In this document: positions 1 to 11,774 of the stretch, one piece after another
How positions within the stretch are numbered: position 1 is the first letter of the stretch
Layout: each line of letters starts with the position of its first letter
Assembly (NCBI RefSeq): GCF_016741785.1
Contig: NZ_JAERRL010000005.1
Coordinates: forward strand, 330,188-394,187
DNA length: 64,000 bases
From: Streptomyces sp. 7-21
Lineage (GTDB): Bacteria; Actinomycetota; Actinomycetes; Streptomycetales; Streptomycetaceae
Direction: 5' to 3'
The notes under the pieces: generated by a model
Databases searched by the model: none
What the model was told of the DNA's origin: nothing
Seen by the model: only the letters and a program-made list of their open reading frames with translations
Position numbers and translations under genes: made by a program

Positions 1-303
1 CACGGTGTTCGCCGCCTCGTCCACCTGCTTCCAGGCGAACGGCGACATCTTCGGCGGCCCCGTCCTGATGAGCTGGAGCAGCTCGTCGTAGGGCCTGGCC
101 GCGTACTCAGCGCGCGTCCGCTCCAGCCGGGACGCCAGCGGCTTGATCACCAGCCCCGCGGCGTCGGCGCTGCGCTCGCGCACCACGACGTGCGCGGCGA
201 GGTCCCGGGTCGTCCAGCCCTGGCACAGGGTGGGGGCGTCCGGGCCCGCCTCCTCAAGGACATCGGCGAGCAGTTGCCGCTCCCGCTTGGCGTGTGTCGA
301 CAT
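1..303 (-). CDS. TIGR03085-type metal-binding protein (maleylpyruvate isomerase/MDMPI fold), C-terminus cut by window edge
   Basis: Translated from ATG at 303 on the minus strand, 101 codons stay open to the window edge. The start [20 protein letters not shown] and the segment [19 protein letters not shown] are typical of the DinB/MDMPI four-helix fold, where the conserved His (here in [10 protein letters not shown]) helps bind a divalent metal. The stretch [19 protein letters not shown] is what I remember of the TIGR03085 subfamily. The rest of the gene, including any C-terminal metal ligands, lies outside the window. It is divergent from hisI with about 70 bp between the starts, so the two probably share a regulatory region. 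Substrate unknown; mycothiol-dependent chemistry is a family-level inference. Confidence 0.75.
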   Translation of the reverse strand, partial: MSTHAKRERQLLADVLEEAGPDAPTLCQGWTTRDLAAHVVVRERSADAAGLVIKPLASRLERTRAEYAARPYDELLQLIRTGPPKMSPFAWKQVDEAANTV

Positions 304-372
304 GCCTCCCAGCCTAGGCGCTCGCCCCCCGTGGCCGTCCGTCCTCGCGCGCGCCGGGGGCAGAATGGGGGC

Positions 373-732
373 ATGCCCGCCAACGTCCCCGTTCTCGACC
401 CGGCCATCGCCGCCCGCCTGAAGCGGAACGCCGACGGCCTCATCGCCGCCATCGCCCAGCAGTACGACACCGGCGAGGTGCTGATGCTCGGCTGGATGGA
501 CGACGAGGCGCTGCGCCGCACCCTGACCACCGGCCGCTGCACCTACTGGAGCCGCAGCCGCCGCGAGTACTGGACCAAGGGGGACACCTCCGGGCACGTG
601 CAGCACGTGAAGTCCGTGGCACTCGACTGCGACGGCGACACCGTGCTCGTCAAGGTCGACCAGGTCGGCGGCGCCTGCCACACCGGAGACCGGACCTGCT
701 TCGACGCTGGCGCGCTGCCGCTGGCGCAGTAG
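373..732 (+). CDS. hisI: phosphoribosyl-AMP cyclohydrolase
   Basis: Converts phosphoribosyl-AMP to ProFAR, the third step of histidine synthesis, in the cytoplasm. The 119-residue product is full length for the single-domain enzyme (no HisE fusion). Diagnostic stretches are [38 protein letters not shown], and the Zn/Mg-binding end [11 protein letters not shown]...[12 protein letters not shown] with its paired Cys residues. ATG at 373 follows a GGGGG run usable as a Shine-Dalgarno; the upstream in-frame codons lack a family match. It ends 11 bp before trpE, linking histidine and tryptophan synthesis, an arrangement common in actinomycetes. Confidence 0.95.
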   Translation: MPANVPVLDPAIAARLKRNADGLIAAIAQQYDTGEVLMLGWMDDEALRRTLTTGRCTYWSRSRREYWTKGDTSGHVQHVKSVALDCDGDTVLVKVDQVGGACHTGDRTCFDAGALPLAQ

Positions 733-743
733 GCTCGGCCGCC

Positions 744-2260
<1,517 letters not shown>

Positions 2261-2264
<4 letters not shown>

Positions 2265-2872
2265 CCCGGAACCCCAGCGGCAGCGGCAGCGGAACCAGCG
2301 CGACCCGTCGCGCGCTGGCCGCGGCGTTGCTGTGCGGTGCCGCCGGAGCCGCCGTGGTGCTGATCTCAGCCGGGCAGACCTGGGGGGAGGCGGAGGCGAC
2401 CATCGCCGACGCCGACTTCCCGGTCACCGCCAGCGGCTCGGACGTCTCCGGGCTGCCCAGTGCCCTGGCGCTGGTCGGCCTGGCCTCGCTGGTCGCGGTC
2501 TTCGCCGTGCGCCGCACGGGCCGGACGATCGTCGCCTCCGTGCTCTCCCTCAGCGGCGCGGGCGCCATCGCCGCCGCGCTGCTGGGCTCGGGCGACACCG
2601 AGGCGCTGGAGGCGAGCGCCGCCGAGGCCACCGGGCTGACGCACGCGGCTGTCGCCGGCGTGAGTCACACTGGATGGCCGTGGGTCTCCTCCCTGGGGGG
2701 CCTGCTGCTGCTGTTCGCCGGACTGCTCGCGCTCAGCTACGGACGGCAGTGGCCCGCCATGTCGGGCCGGTACGAGCGCGCGGCGCGGCGCGCGCCCCGG
2801 GCGGTCGACCCCGACCGTCCCGAGGACCTGTGGCGCGCACTGGACCGGGGCGAGGACCCCACCACCCCCTGA
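2261..2872 (+). CDS. TIGR02234-type tryptophan-associated membrane protein
   Basis: 203 residues starting at GTG 2261 inside the trpE stop (GTGA). Hydropathy shows four membrane segments: [20 protein letters not shown] near the N-terminus, [38 protein letters not shown], and [20 protein letters not shown], followed by a basic cytoplasmic tail. Proteins of this size and topology sit between trpE and trpC in many actinobacteria (TIGR02234). The periplasmic loop after segment 1 contains the family-like [11 protein letters not shown]. Biochemical role unknown; position suggests membrane association or transport linked to tryptophan. Confidence 0.85.
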
Positions 2873-2937
2873 TCCGTCCGGGACCATCCCGGAGCCACCG
2901 ACGAGACACCGACGAGATACCGGAGCAAGGAGCACGC

Positions 2938-3237
2938 ATGGCGGGCCACAGCGACCACGGAAACACCCCGGCCGCATGGACCGGTGTGATCATCATGATC
3001 ATCGGGGCTGGTGTGGGGGGATACCTCACGATCCAGCAGCAGTGGCTCGGGATCGCGGCCGGCCTGGGCATCATGCTGCTGGGGCTGGTCGTCGGCCTGG
3101 TCATGCGCGCCATGGGCCTGGGCAAGCAGCCCGAGGCAGCCTCCCCGGCCGCCGGCCGGGTCAGCGTTCCGGCGCAGGCCAAGGCCGCGCCGTCCGGTGC
3201 CGCCGCGGAGCGGAAGCGGGCGGTCGCCGGCAAGTAG
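2938..3237 (+). CDS. HGxxPAAW family small membrane protein
   Basis: 99 residues, started at ATG 2938 behind a good AAGGAG ribosome site. The N-terminal signature HGNTPAAWTG names the family, followed by two hydrophobic segments (VIIMIIGAGVGGYLTI and LGIAAGLGIMLLGLVVGLVM) and a basic, Ala/Pro-rich cytoplasmic tail ending ERKRAVAGK. It is a standard member of the actinomycete trp neighbourhood. It is followed by a perfect 14-bp hairpin that probably ends the hisI-trpE transcript. Function unknown. Confidence 0.85.
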   Translation: MAGHSDHGNTPAAWTGVIIMIIGAGVGGYLTIQQQWLGIAAGLGIMLLGLVVGLVMRAMGLGKQPEAASPAAGRVSVPAQAKAAPSGAAAERKRAVAGK

Positions 3238-3289
3238 CCCGCCGCGCCACGGGCCCGCGCGGCCCGGACCGGCGCGGCAGCACACGTGA

Positions 3290-3322
3290 GCCAGGCCCCG
3301 GGCACCCCGCCCGGGGCCTGGC
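3290..3322 (+). terminator. GC-rich hairpin terminator after the trpE transcript
   Basis: Perfect 14-bp inverted repeat GCCAGGCCCCGGGC / GCCCGGGGCCTGGC (3290-3303 and 3309-3322) with a 5-nt loop. No U-tract follows, as is usual for actinomycete terminators. Its position argues that the longest open frame through this point (GTG at 3286) is not the true DUF2752 start. Confidence 0.7.
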
Positions 3323-3405
3323 GGTGTGGTGGCGGCGTCACCGTCCCGGGCCCCCGCCGACGGCGCCGGGTTGCCGCGGCGGGCGGCGCGGCCGACGGTG
3401 GGAAC

Positions 3406-3822
3406 GTGCGCCGTACCGAGATGACGCCGCTGGCCGGGCCGCTCGCGGCGCTCGGCTGCGCGGCCGCCGCGTCCGGCTATGTCGCGGCCGTCGACCCCCG
3501 GGAACCCGGGCACTATCCGGCCTGCCCCGTGCCCGCGCTCACCGGGCTGCACTGCCCCGGCTGCGGTGGCCTGCGCGCCGCCCACGCCCTGGCCCACGGT
3601 GACCTGGCCGCCGCGCTCGGCGCCAACGCGCTCGCCGTCGCCCTGATCGCCGCCGGGGCCGTGGCGCTGGCGGGCTGGCTGCTGGTCTCGCTCACCGGCG
3701 TCCGCGCGCCCCGCGTGCGCGCCGGCGCGTGGCCGCGCGTTCTCGGCTGGGCCGCGCTCGCCGCCACCGCCGCGTTCACCGTGCTGCGCAACGTGCCGCC
3801 CGGCGCCGCCCTCGCGCCCTGA
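3406..3822 (+). CDS. DUF2752 membrane protein
   Basis: About 138 residues. The family signature is [27 protein letters not shown], split here as [20 protein letters not shown] with paired Cys residues, flanked by hydrophobic segments ([55 protein letters not shown]). GTG 3406 (GGTGGGA close upstream) and ATG 3421 are both possible starts; anything upstream would cross the 3290-3322 hairpin. DUF2752 proteins are small uncharacterised inner-membrane proteins, and this one commonly lies between trpE and trpC in Streptomyces. Confidence 0.8.
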   Translation: MRRTEMTPLAGPLAALGCAAAASGYVAAVDPREPGHYPACPVPALTGLHCPGCGGLRAAHALAHGDLAAALGANALAVALIAAGAVALAGWLLVSLTGVRAPRVRAGAWPRVLGWAALAATAAFTVLRNVPPGAALAP

Positions 3823-3955
3823 CCGGTGCGGGGTGGCTGCCAGCCGCCGCCCAGCGCCCGATACCATCGGAGTGTCTGATCCCTCGGTTACCGCCCCTCG
3901 GCCGCCAGCCAGGGACAGGGGCGGGGCCGACCCCGACGAGAAAGGGGCCGCTCGC

Positions 3956-4762
3956 GTGAGTGTGCTCGACGAGATCATCGAAGGAGTCCGCGCCGACCTC
4001 GCCGAGCGGCAAGCGCGCGTCAGCCTCGACGACCTCAAGGAGTCCGCCGCGAAGGCCCCGCAGGCGCGGGACGGAGTCGCCGCGCTCAAGGGCGATGGCG
4101 TCACCGTGATCTGCGAGGTCAAGCGCTCCAGCCCGTCCAAGGGGGCGCTCGCCGCCATCGCCGACCCGGCCGCGCTCGCCGCCGACTACGAGGCGGGCGG
4201 CGCCGCCGCGATCTCGGTGCTGACCGAGCGCCGCCGCTTCGGCGGCTCGCTGGAGGACATGGCCGCCGTCCGCGCCCGGGTCGAGGTGCCCGTGCTTCGC
4301 AAGGACTTCATCGTCACGTCCTACCAGCTGTGGGAGGCCCGGGCGCACGGCGCCGACCTGGTGCTGCTGATCGTGGCCGCGCTGGAGCAGCCCGCGCTGG
4401 TCTCGCTGGTGGAGCGCGCCGAGTCGCTGGGACTGACGCCGCTGGTCGAGGCGCACGACGAGGAGGAGGCGCGCCGCGCGGTGGACGCCGGCGCGAGGCT
4501 CATCGGCATCAACGCGCGGGACCTGAAGACCCTGGAGGTCGACCGGTCGACGTTCGAGCGGGTCGCCCCCGTGATCCCCGACGGCATCGTCCGGGTCGCC
4601 GAGTCGGGCGTCCGCGGCCCGCACGACCTGATCGCCTACGCGAACGCGGGCGCCGACGCCGTGCTCGTCGGCGAGTCCCTGGTGACCGGCCGCGACCCGC
4701 GCACGGCCGTCGCCGACCTGGTCGCCGCCGGCGCTCACCCGGCCCTGCGGCAGGGGCGCTGA
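3956..4762 (+). CDS. trpC: indole-3-glycerol-phosphate synthase
   Basis: 268-residue TIM-barrel enzyme closing the indole ring on CdRP. GTG 3956 is chosen because it follows GAAAGGGGC and gives the canonical start [19 protein letters not shown]. Signatures: [13 protein letters not shown] (catalytic Lys and phosphate site), [36 protein letters not shown], and the phosphate-binding end VAESGVRGP...[12 protein letters not shown]. It is monofunctional, with no TrpF domain; in Streptomyces the isomerase step is usually done by PriA, encoded elsewhere. It begins a second trp transcription block after the hairpin at 3290. Confidence 0.95.
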   Translation: MSVLDEIIEGVRADLAERQARVSLDDLKESAAKAPQARDGVAALKGDGVTVICEVKRSSPSKGALAAIADPAALAADYEAGGAAAISVLTERRRFGGSLEDMAAVRARVEVPVLRKDFIVTSYQLWEARAHGADLVLLIVAALEQPALVSLVERAESLGLTPLVEAHDEEEARRAVDAGARLIGINARDLKTLEVDRSTFERVAPVIPDGIVRVAESGVRGPHDLIAYANAGADAVLVGESLVTGRDPRTAVADLVAAGAHPALRQGR

Positions 4763-4767
4763 GGCCC

Positions 4768-4947
4768 GTGCCGGCTGCCGCGCCCGCCGCCATCACGGCG
4801 GCCACCGCTCCGCCCGCCTTCGCCCGGCTCGCACCGGGCGCGCGCCCGCGCGGCTGCCGTGCGCCGGCGCGGCGGGCCCGCGGGCGGCGGGTGCGCTACC
4901 ACATCGGCTGTGAGCCCGGCCAGATCAACGGGCGGCGATGGCGCTGA
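4768..4947 (+). CDS. trpM: TrpM-like tryptophan modulator small protein
   Basis: 59 codons from GTG 4768, only 5 nt after trpC. The C-terminal half, RGCRAPARRARGRRVRYHIG followed by CEPGQINGRRWR, is strongly basic and matches my memory of the small trpM product encoded between trpC and trpB in Streptomyces. The N-terminal half is a variable Ala/Pro stretch, so the exact start is uncertain. TrpM is reported to modulate tryptophan biosynthesis and growth; the mechanism cannot be read from this sequence. Identification rests on position and the basic tail. Confidence 0.65.
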   Translation: MPAAAPAAITAATAPPAFARLAPGARPRGCRAPARRARGRRVRYHIGCEPGQINGRRWR

Positions 4948-5052
4948 GCCGGCGGCCCGCATCCTTCTGACGCCCGCGGCCGTTACCCGACGTGGCCACC
5001 GCCAGCCAGCTGGCACCGACTTTCACCGCCTGATGCCCCGGAGGGCTCACGC

Positions 5053-6311
<1,259 letters not shown>

Positions 6312-6315
<4 letters not shown>

Positions 6316-7157
6316 GCGGCACCAACGGCACCACCAGCACCACAGACAACGGCGGGCTCGCCTCCCTCAGCGGCGTGCTGGCCACGGCCAGGCAGGAGAA
6401 CCGGGCGGCCCTCATCGGCTACTTCCCGGCCGGCTTCCCGACCCTGGAAGGCGGCATCCGCGCGGCCACCACCATGGCCGAGTCGGGCTGCGACATCATC
6501 GAGATCGGCCTGCCGCACAGCGACCCCGTCCTCGACGGCCCCGTCATCCAGACCGCCGACGACATCGCGCTGCGCGGCGGCATCCGCATCGCCGGGGTGC
6601 TGCGCACCATCCGCGAGGTCCACGCCGCCACCGGCGTGCCCGTGCTGTGCATGACGTACTGGAACCCCGTGGACCGCTACGGCCCCGAGCGCTTCGCCGC
6701 CGAGCTGGCCGAGGCGGGCGGTGCCGGCTGCATCCTGCCCGACCTGCCCGTCGAGGAGTCCGAGGCCTGGCGCAAGGCCGCCGAGGCCCACGGGCTGGCC
6801 ACGGTGTTCGTCGTCGCCCCCAGCAGCCGCGACGAGCGGATCGCCGCGGTCGCCGCCGCGGGCAGCGGCTTCGTCTACGCCGCGTCGCTGATGGGCGTCA
6901 CCGGCACCCGCGAGTCGGTCAGCCAGGACGCCGAAGACCTGGTGCGCCGCACCCGCGGTGCGACCTCGCTGCCGGTCTGCGTGGGCCTGGGCGTCTCAAA
7001 CGGCGAGCAGGCGGCGAGCGTCGCGGCCTTCGCCGACGGCGTCATCGTCGGCTCGGCGTTCGTGCGCCGCGTCCTGGACCACCAGGACGACGAGGCGGCC
7101 GCGGCCAGCGCGATCCGGCAGCTGGCCGGGGAGCTGGCAGCGGGCTGCCGCCGGTAG
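6312..7157 (+). CDS. trpA: tryptophan synthase alpha chain
   Basis: 281-residue TIM barrel that splits indole-3-glycerol phosphate and channels indole to TrpB. ATG 6312 overlaps the trpB stop (ATGA). The catalytic Glu lies in [20 protein letters not shown] and the catalytic Asp in [33 protein letters not shown] and [13 protein letters not shown] form the phosphate-binding end. The first 20 residues (Thr/Asn/Gly rich) are a family-variable extension. It is the last gene of the trp block. Confidence 0.97.
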
Positions 7158-7214
7158 CGGTCCGGCACCGGGCTGGCGGGGGCGGCGGGCAGCCGTCAGG
7201 TAGAGTCATCGCCC

Positions 7215-7280
7215 ATGGCTGGTTACCTTCCCCAAGTGCGGCCGCAGCGCGCCGGGTTCGCCGGAAGGGGCCGGCGGTGA
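7215..7280 (+). CDS. 21-residue leader ORF translationally coupled to the DUF1266 gene
   Basis: ATG 7215 opens a 21-codon frame, MAGYLPQVRPQRAGFAGRGRR, whose TGA overlaps the downstream GTG (GTGA at 7277-7280). A TAGAGT hexamer at 7201-7206 could be a -10 box giving an almost leaderless message starting at this ORF. The peptide is basic and has no run of any single amino acid suggesting attenuation. Coding status is inferred from the overlap architecture only. Confidence 0.45.
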   Translation: MAGYLPQVRPQRAGFAGRGRR

Positions 7281-8503
7281 GCGGCCCGGCAGCCGCCGGG
7301 GAGCCGCCGTGGCAGCCGCCCTCCGCGGTGGAGCAGGCGCTGTACGAGGCCGGCTCGGCCGGCGACTGGGACGCCTACTTCGCCGCCCTTGCCGGCACGG
7401 ACCTGTACCTGCCGCAGTCCAGGGAGTTCTCCGACGCCGTGCCCGACCGGTTCCGGCCGGAGCCGTTCCGCGATCCCCGGTTCGACGGGCTGTGCGTGGC
7501 GGCGTTCACCCGCGGCATGGTGCCGCCGCCCGCCGGCGGCCGGATCTTCGAGCGCGCCACGCTCAGAACGCTCGCGAAGATCTGGCCGCAGCCGGTCCGC
7601 TGGCTCGCCGTCAACCCCGGCACGCCCGTGGAGACCTACCTGCCCGCCGACCCCAAGCGGTGGAAGCGGCATGCCAAGCGGGCGCCCGAGGAGCCGCGCC
7701 TGAAGACGCTGTGGACCGGCCACGTGCGCGACGCCATGGCCCACGGCCTGGCCTGCGGCGCCCTGCTGATGGTCAACAACGGCGCGCTGTGGAACCACCT
7801 CGGCTGGCAGCACGGCGGCTACACCGAGGAGAAGACGCTGCTGAAGACGTGGTGGGACGTCACCCGCCGCGACGACTGGCTGCACCTGACCAGTCTGCTG
7901 CTGCGCGGCGAACTCTCCCCGCCGGTCTGGGAGTTCGTGCTGCGGGTGCGGCAGGCGATGCGCGCGGACTCCGGTGTCCTGCCCGCCGCCGCGCAGTGGC
8001 GTGACACCGCCGAGCGGGTGATGGTCTCCCGGGCGGCCCAGGTCGTCGACGCCACCGGCCAGCCGCCCGGCTTCGACCTGCACGCCGACATCGCGCTGGT
8101 GCAGGAGCTCATCGGCCGCGTGCTGCGCTACGAGGCGCGGTTCCGCGCCGACGGCCTGCTGGCGGAAGGGGAGTGCGTGCGGTCCGTGCTGGCCTGGGAC
8201 ATCGGGCGCGGCTCCTGCATGGCCCGCTGGGGGCTGGGCGCGCAGCTGTGTGACCTGGACGAGACGCGGCAGGCCGTGCTGAGCGCGGGCGCGGCGGCCC
8301 GGCAGGTCTACAGCTCCTGGGGCGACTTCGCCGCCGGGTACGTCCTCGGCCGCTGCCTGCACTTCGACAGCGAGGAGTTCGGCAGCTGGTACACGGAGAT
8401 GGTCGACGTGCACCGCCTGCTGACCACCGACCCGGAGAGCCCGTGGCTCAGCGTGCCGTGGTACGTCGACGAGCAGCCGCCGGCCGGCCCCGCCAGGGCC
8501 TGA
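7277..8503 (+). CDS. DUF1266 protein with N-terminal SseB-like region
   Basis: 408 residues from GTG 7277. Residues about 15-130 resemble an SseB N-terminal fold (VEQALYEAGSAGDWDAYFAA ... IFERATLRTLAKIWPQPVRW). From about residue 190 it becomes a DUF1266 domain, with the aromatic landmark YTEEKTLLKTWWDVTRRDDW, then VLAWDIGRGSCMARWG, CDLDETRQAV and GYVLGRCLHFDSEEF. DUF1266 proteins are soluble and uncharacterised. Not obviously part of the trp block because a separate promoter-like hexamer and leader ORF precede it. Confidence 0.75.
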   Translation: MSGPAAAGEPPWQPPSAVEQALYEAGSAGDWDAYFAALAGTDLYLPQSREFSDAVPDRFRPEPFRDPRFDGLCVAAFTRGMVPPPAGGRIFERATLRTLAKIWPQPVRWLAVNPGTPVETYLPADPKRWKRHAKRAPEEPRLKTLWTGHVRDAMAHGLACGALLMVNNGALWNHLGWQHGGYTEEKTLLKTWWDVTRRDDWLHLTSLLLRGELSPPVWEFVLRVRQAMRADSGVLPAAAQWRDTAERVMVSRAAQVVDATGQPPGFDLHADIALVQELIGRVLRYEARFRADGLLAEGECVRSVLAWDIGRGSCMARWGLGAQLCDLDETRQAVLSAGAAARQVYSSWGDFAAGYVLGRCLHFDSEEFGSWYTEMVDVHRLLTTDPESPWLSVPWYVDEQPPAGPARA

Positions 8504-8610
8504 GGACCGCCGCGCCCCGGGCAGCCGGGGGAACTCAGGCCGCGCGCCGGCGGATCTTACGGAACGCTGACGCTCCGCGTTTGGCCCGCCGCCAGGGCGC
8601 CGCCCGCGCC

Positions 8611-8616
8611 TAGCGT
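8611..8616 (+). promoter_or_regulatory. candidate -10 box for a leaderless epimerase transcript
   Basis: TAGCGT ends 6 nt before ATG 8623, which would place transcription start on the A of the start codon. There is no Shine-Dalgarno between them (GGGCGC). No convincing -35 box is seen. Confidence 0.4.
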
Positions 8617-8622
8617 GGGCGC

Positions 8623-9690
8623 ATGCGCGTGCTCGTCACCGGAGGGGCCGGGTTCATCGGCTCCCACATCGTGGAGGAACTGCATTCCCGCGGGCACCAG
8701 CCGGTGGGCTTCGACACCCGCCCGTGGCCGGGGGCGCCGCCCGGCGTGCCGTGGATCACCGGCGACGTCCGTGACGCCGTGGCCCTGGCGGACGCCCTGC
8801 GCGGCGTCGACGCCGTCTGCCACCAGGCCGCGCGGGTGGGCCTGGGCCGCGACTTCGCCGACGCGCCCGGCTACGTGGACGTCACCTGCCTGGGAACGGC
8901 GCGGCTGCTGACGGCCATGGCGCGGGCAGGCGTGGACAAGCTGGTGCTCGCGGGGTCGATGGTGGTCTACGGCGAGGGCCGGTACGACTGCTCCGAACAC
9001 GGCACCGTGCGCCCCGGGCCACGCCGCGAGGAGGACCTGGCGGCCGGGCGGTTCGAGCCGCGCTGCCCCCGCTGCGGTGCGGCGCTGCGCCCCGGCCTGG
9101 TCACCGAGGACGCCCCGGCCGACCCCCGCAACGTCTACGCCACCACCAAGCTGGCGCAGGAACACCTGGCGGCCTCGTGGGCACGCGAGACCGGCGGCCG
9201 CGTGATCAGCCTGCGGTACCACAACGTCTACGGCGACCGCATGCCGCGGGACACGCCCTACGCCGGGGTCGCTTCGTTCTTCCGCTCCGCGCTGGCGCGC
9301 GGTGAGGCGCCCCGCGTCTTCGAGGACGGCGCGCAGCGGCGTGACTTCGTGCACGTCACGGACGTGGCCGCCGCCAACGCCGTGGCGCTCACCGCCCTGC
9401 CCGGCCGCCCGGCGGGCACGCTGCGCGCCTACAACACCGGCAGCGGCGAGGTCAGGACGGTCGGGGAGCTGGCCCGCGCGCTCACCGCGGCCTGCGGCGG
9501 CCCCGAGCCGGTCGTCACCGGCGAGTACCGGCTGGGCGACGTGCGGCACATCACCGCCTCCTCGGAGCGGCTGCGGCGTGAGCTCGGCTGGCGCCCCGGC
9601 GTCGGCTTCGCCGAGGGCATGGCGCGCTTCGCGGCGCACGAGCCCGCCGCGGACACCGCCGGGCAGGCGGACCCGTCGCCGGCCTCCTGA
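8623..9690 (+). CDS. NAD-dependent nucleotide-sugar epimerase/dehydratase with Cys4-like insertion
   Basis: 355-residue extended short-chain dehydrogenase. The dinucleotide motif VTGGAGFIGSHIVEEL is at residues 4-19; the catalytic core is SMVVYGEGRYDC plus NVYATTKLAQEHLA (YxxxK). RYHNVYGDRMPRDTPYAGV and RRDFVHVTDVAAANAVAL are sugar-epimerase landmarks. Between the Ser and Tyr/Lys motifs is an insertion containing CPRCGAALRP after an upstream Cys, possibly a small metal knuckle, seen in a subset of actinomycete homologues. Likely acts on a UDP- or GDP-sugar feeding the nearby glycosyltransferase genes; exact substrate unknown. Confidence 0.85.
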   Translation: MRVLVTGGAGFIGSHIVEELHSRGHQPVGFDTRPWPGAPPGVPWITGDVRDAVALADALRGVDAVCHQAARVGLGRDFADAPGYVDVTCLGTARLLTAMARAGVDKLVLAGSMVVYGEGRYDCSEHGTVRPGPRREEDLAAGRFEPRCPRCGAALRPGLVTEDAPADPRNVYATTKLAQEHLAASWARETGGRVISLRYHNVYGDRMPRDTPYAGVASFFRSALARGEAPRVFEDGAQRRDFVHVTDVAAANAVALTALPGRPAGTLRAYNTGSGEVRTVGELARALTAACGGPEPVVTGEYRLGDVRHITASSERLRRELGWRPGVGFAEGMARFAAHEPAADTAGQADPSPAS

Positions 9691-9755
9691 ACGCCCCGCG
9701 CACCGCGCCGCACGGCCCCAGCGCGGCCGTGCGGCGCGGCCCTGCGGCGGCGGCG

Positions 9756-10892
9756 TCACACGCCCTGCGGCGCGGCCGGCAGGATCACCTCGAAGCGGCA
9801 GCCGCCCGGCACGTTCCGCACGCCGGTGCGCCCCTCGTGCGCCTCGACGATGCCGCGCACGATCGCCAGGCCGAGCCCCGCGCCCGACGGGGGAGTACGG
9901 GCGTCGGTGCCGCGCCAGCCGGTGTCGAAGACCCGCGGCAGATCGCCCTCGGGGATGCCGCCGCAGCCGTCGGTCACCGACAGCACCACCGAGTCCTCCC
10001 GGCGCGTGGCCGCCACCGCGACCGTGCCGTCGGCCGGCGTGTGGCGTATCGCGTTGACCAGCAGGTTCGCCAGCACCCGGCTCATCTCCTTGCCGTCCAC
10101 CTCGACCGGCACGGACTCCACGCCCGCGTCCGCCAGCCGCACCCCGCGCTGCCGCGCCAGCGGGTCCGCGCCGGCGATGGCGTCGCTGATCAGGTCGTAC
10201 ACCGACATGCGGCTGGGGGTGAGCGCCAGCGCCCCGGCCTGGATCCGGGACAGCTCGAACAGGTCGCCGACCATCGTGCTCAGCCGCTCCACCTCGCTGC
10301 GGATCTGCTGGTGGTAGCGGGCCGGATCCTCCGCGATGCCGTCCTCCAGCGCCTCGGCCATGGCCCGCAGCCCCGCCAGCGGGGACCGCAGGTCGTGCGA
10401 GATCCAGGCCACCAGCTCCCGGCGTGAGGACTCCAGCGCGCGCTCCCGTTCCCGGGCCGCGGCCAGCCGGCGGCTCGCGCCGTCCAGCTCCCGCGCCAGC
10501 GCGGCGAGTTCGGCGGGCATCGGGCCGCCCGGCGGGGTGAAGCCGCCGCCCTCGCCCAACACGCGCGCCGCCCCGGCCAGGCCCCGGTGCGCGCCGATCA
10601 CCCAGCGCCCCAGCAGCAGCGCGGTCACCGTCGCGGCCACCGCCGCCACCAGGCCGACCGTCACGACTACGGCCAGGTCGTGCGCCGAGAGGAACATCGC
10701 CCAGGCCACCGACAGCGTGCCCGCCAGCATCGCGGCCACGGTCACCGCCGTCAGCACCGCCAGCGACACCGCGACTGAGCGGCGCCGGACCGCCGCCAGC
10801 GCCGCCGCCCCCGCCGCGCCCGCCACCGCGGCACCCACCGCCGCGTACAGGGCGATCAGCGGCAGCTCCCTGAGCAGATCCGCCGGACCCAC
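9756..10892 (-). CDS. membrane sensor histidine kinase
   Basis: 378 residues. Membrane segments at about 10-35, 40-60 and 70-95 precede a HAMP-like linker, a HisKA domain with WISHDLRSPL (His166) and a HATPase domain with N-box LANLLVNAIRHTP, G1 SVTDGCGGIP and G2 GAGLGLAIVRGIVEAH. It has little extracytoplasmic sequence, so it may sense through the membrane or a partner. It starts 4 nt after the response regulator stop on the same strand and surely forms a pair with it. Likely target genes are the divergent GT2 operon or the epimerase. Confidence 0.92.
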   Translation of the reverse strand: MGPADLLRELPLIALYAAVGAAVAGAAGAAALAAVRRRSVAVSLAVLTAVTVAAMLAGTLSVAWAMFLSAHDLAVVVTVGLVAAVAATVTALLLGRWVIGAHRGLAGAARVLGEGGGFTPPGGPMPAELAALARELDGASRRLAAARERERALESSRRELVAWISHDLRSPLAGLRAMAEALEDGIAEDPARYHQQIRSEVERLSTMVGDLFELSRIQAGALALTPSRMSVYDLISDAIAGADPLARQRGVRLADAGVESVPVEVDGKEMSRVLANLLVNAIRHTPADGTVAVAATRREDSVVLSVTDGCGGIPEGDLPRVFDTGWRGTDARTPPSGAGLGLAIVRGIVEAHEGRTGVRNVPGGCRFEVILPAAPQGV

Positions 10893-10896
10893 GCCG

Positions 10897-11649
10897 TCAG
10901 CCCTCCTCCCCGTTGCCGGTTCCGGCCCCGGCCCCGGCGCCGACGCCGGCCGCGCCGTCGAAGCGGTAGCCGACCCCCCACACCGTCGTGATCAGCCGGG
11001 GCCGCGCCGGGTCCGCCTCCACCTTGTGCCGCAGCCGCCGCACGTGCACCGTCACCGTCGACAGGTCGCCGAAGTCCCAGCCCCATACCCGCGACATCAG
11101 CTCCTCCCGGCTGAACGCCACCCCGGGGTGGCGCAGGAAGTGCGCGAGCAGGTCGAACTCCCGCAGCGTCAGCCGCAGCGGCCCCCTGCCGTCGGCGGCC
11201 GTCCGCGCGGCCGGGTCCACCGTGATGCCCCCGCCGTGCAGCACCGGACCGCCCGGGGCGGCCCCAAGGCCGCCGGCCGTCCGCCGCAGCACCGACGACA
11301 CCCGCAGCACCAGCTCCCGCGGGCTGAACGGCTTGGTCACGTAGTCGTCGGCGCCGACCTCCAGCCCCAGCACGCGGTCCTCCTCGTCGCCGCGTGCCGT
11401 CAGCATCACCACCGGCACCGGCCCCAGCTTCTCCCGCAGCCGGGTGCAGACCCGCAGCCCGTCCAGGCCGGGCAGCATCAGGTCCAGCACCACCAGGTCC
11501 GGCGGCGCGGCGGCCGCGCGGGCCAGCGCGGACGGGCCGTCGGCCGCACGGTCCACGGTGTAGCCGGCTCTCAGCAGGTAGCCGGCCACCACCTCGGTGA
11601 CGGTCGGATCGTCGTCCACGACGAGCACGCGGCGGGATGGCTGGTTCAT
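10897..11649 (-). CDS. OmpR/PhoB-type response regulator
   Basis: 250 residues from ATG 11649 (a GTG at 11664 is an alternative). The receiver has VLVVDDDPTVTEVV, phospho-acceptor Asp56 in LVVLDLMLPGLDG, the conserved Thr in VVMLTARGDEEDR and Lys in DDYVTKPFSPREL. The C-terminal winged helix contains LTLREFDLLAHFLRHPGVAF, SREELMSRVWGW and TVTVHVRRLRHKVE. The extreme C-terminus is a Gly/Ala run. It is upstream of the kinase in one operon and divergent from the GT2 gene with about 125 bp between the starts. Confidence 0.94.
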   Translation of the reverse strand: MNQPSRRVLVVDDDPTVTEVVAGYLLRAGYTVDRAADGPSALARAAAAPPDLVVLDLMLPGLDGLRVCTRLREKLGPVPVVMLTARGDEEDRVLGLEVGADDYVTKPFSPRELVLRVSSVLRRTAGGLGAAPGGPVLHGGGITVDPAARTAADGRGPLRLTLREFDLLAHFLRHPGVAFSREELMSRVWGWDFGDLSTVTVHVRRLRHKVEADPARPRLITTVWGVGYRFDGAAGVGAGAGAGTGNGEEG

Positions 11650-11774
11650 GCCAGCGAGTCTCACACCCGCGGCCGCCCGGCGTGGCGCGGGGCAGGGGCA
11701 CGCGGCACCGACGTCAGGGTTTCGTAAGACGCCAGCGCCCGGTATGTCCGGTTCGTGCTCGTAGGGTGGGGGCC

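Noticed and set aside
733..743. trp attenuator or Trp-codon leader before trpE
   Set aside because: The gap after hisI is only 11 bp and holds no leader peptide or hairpins.
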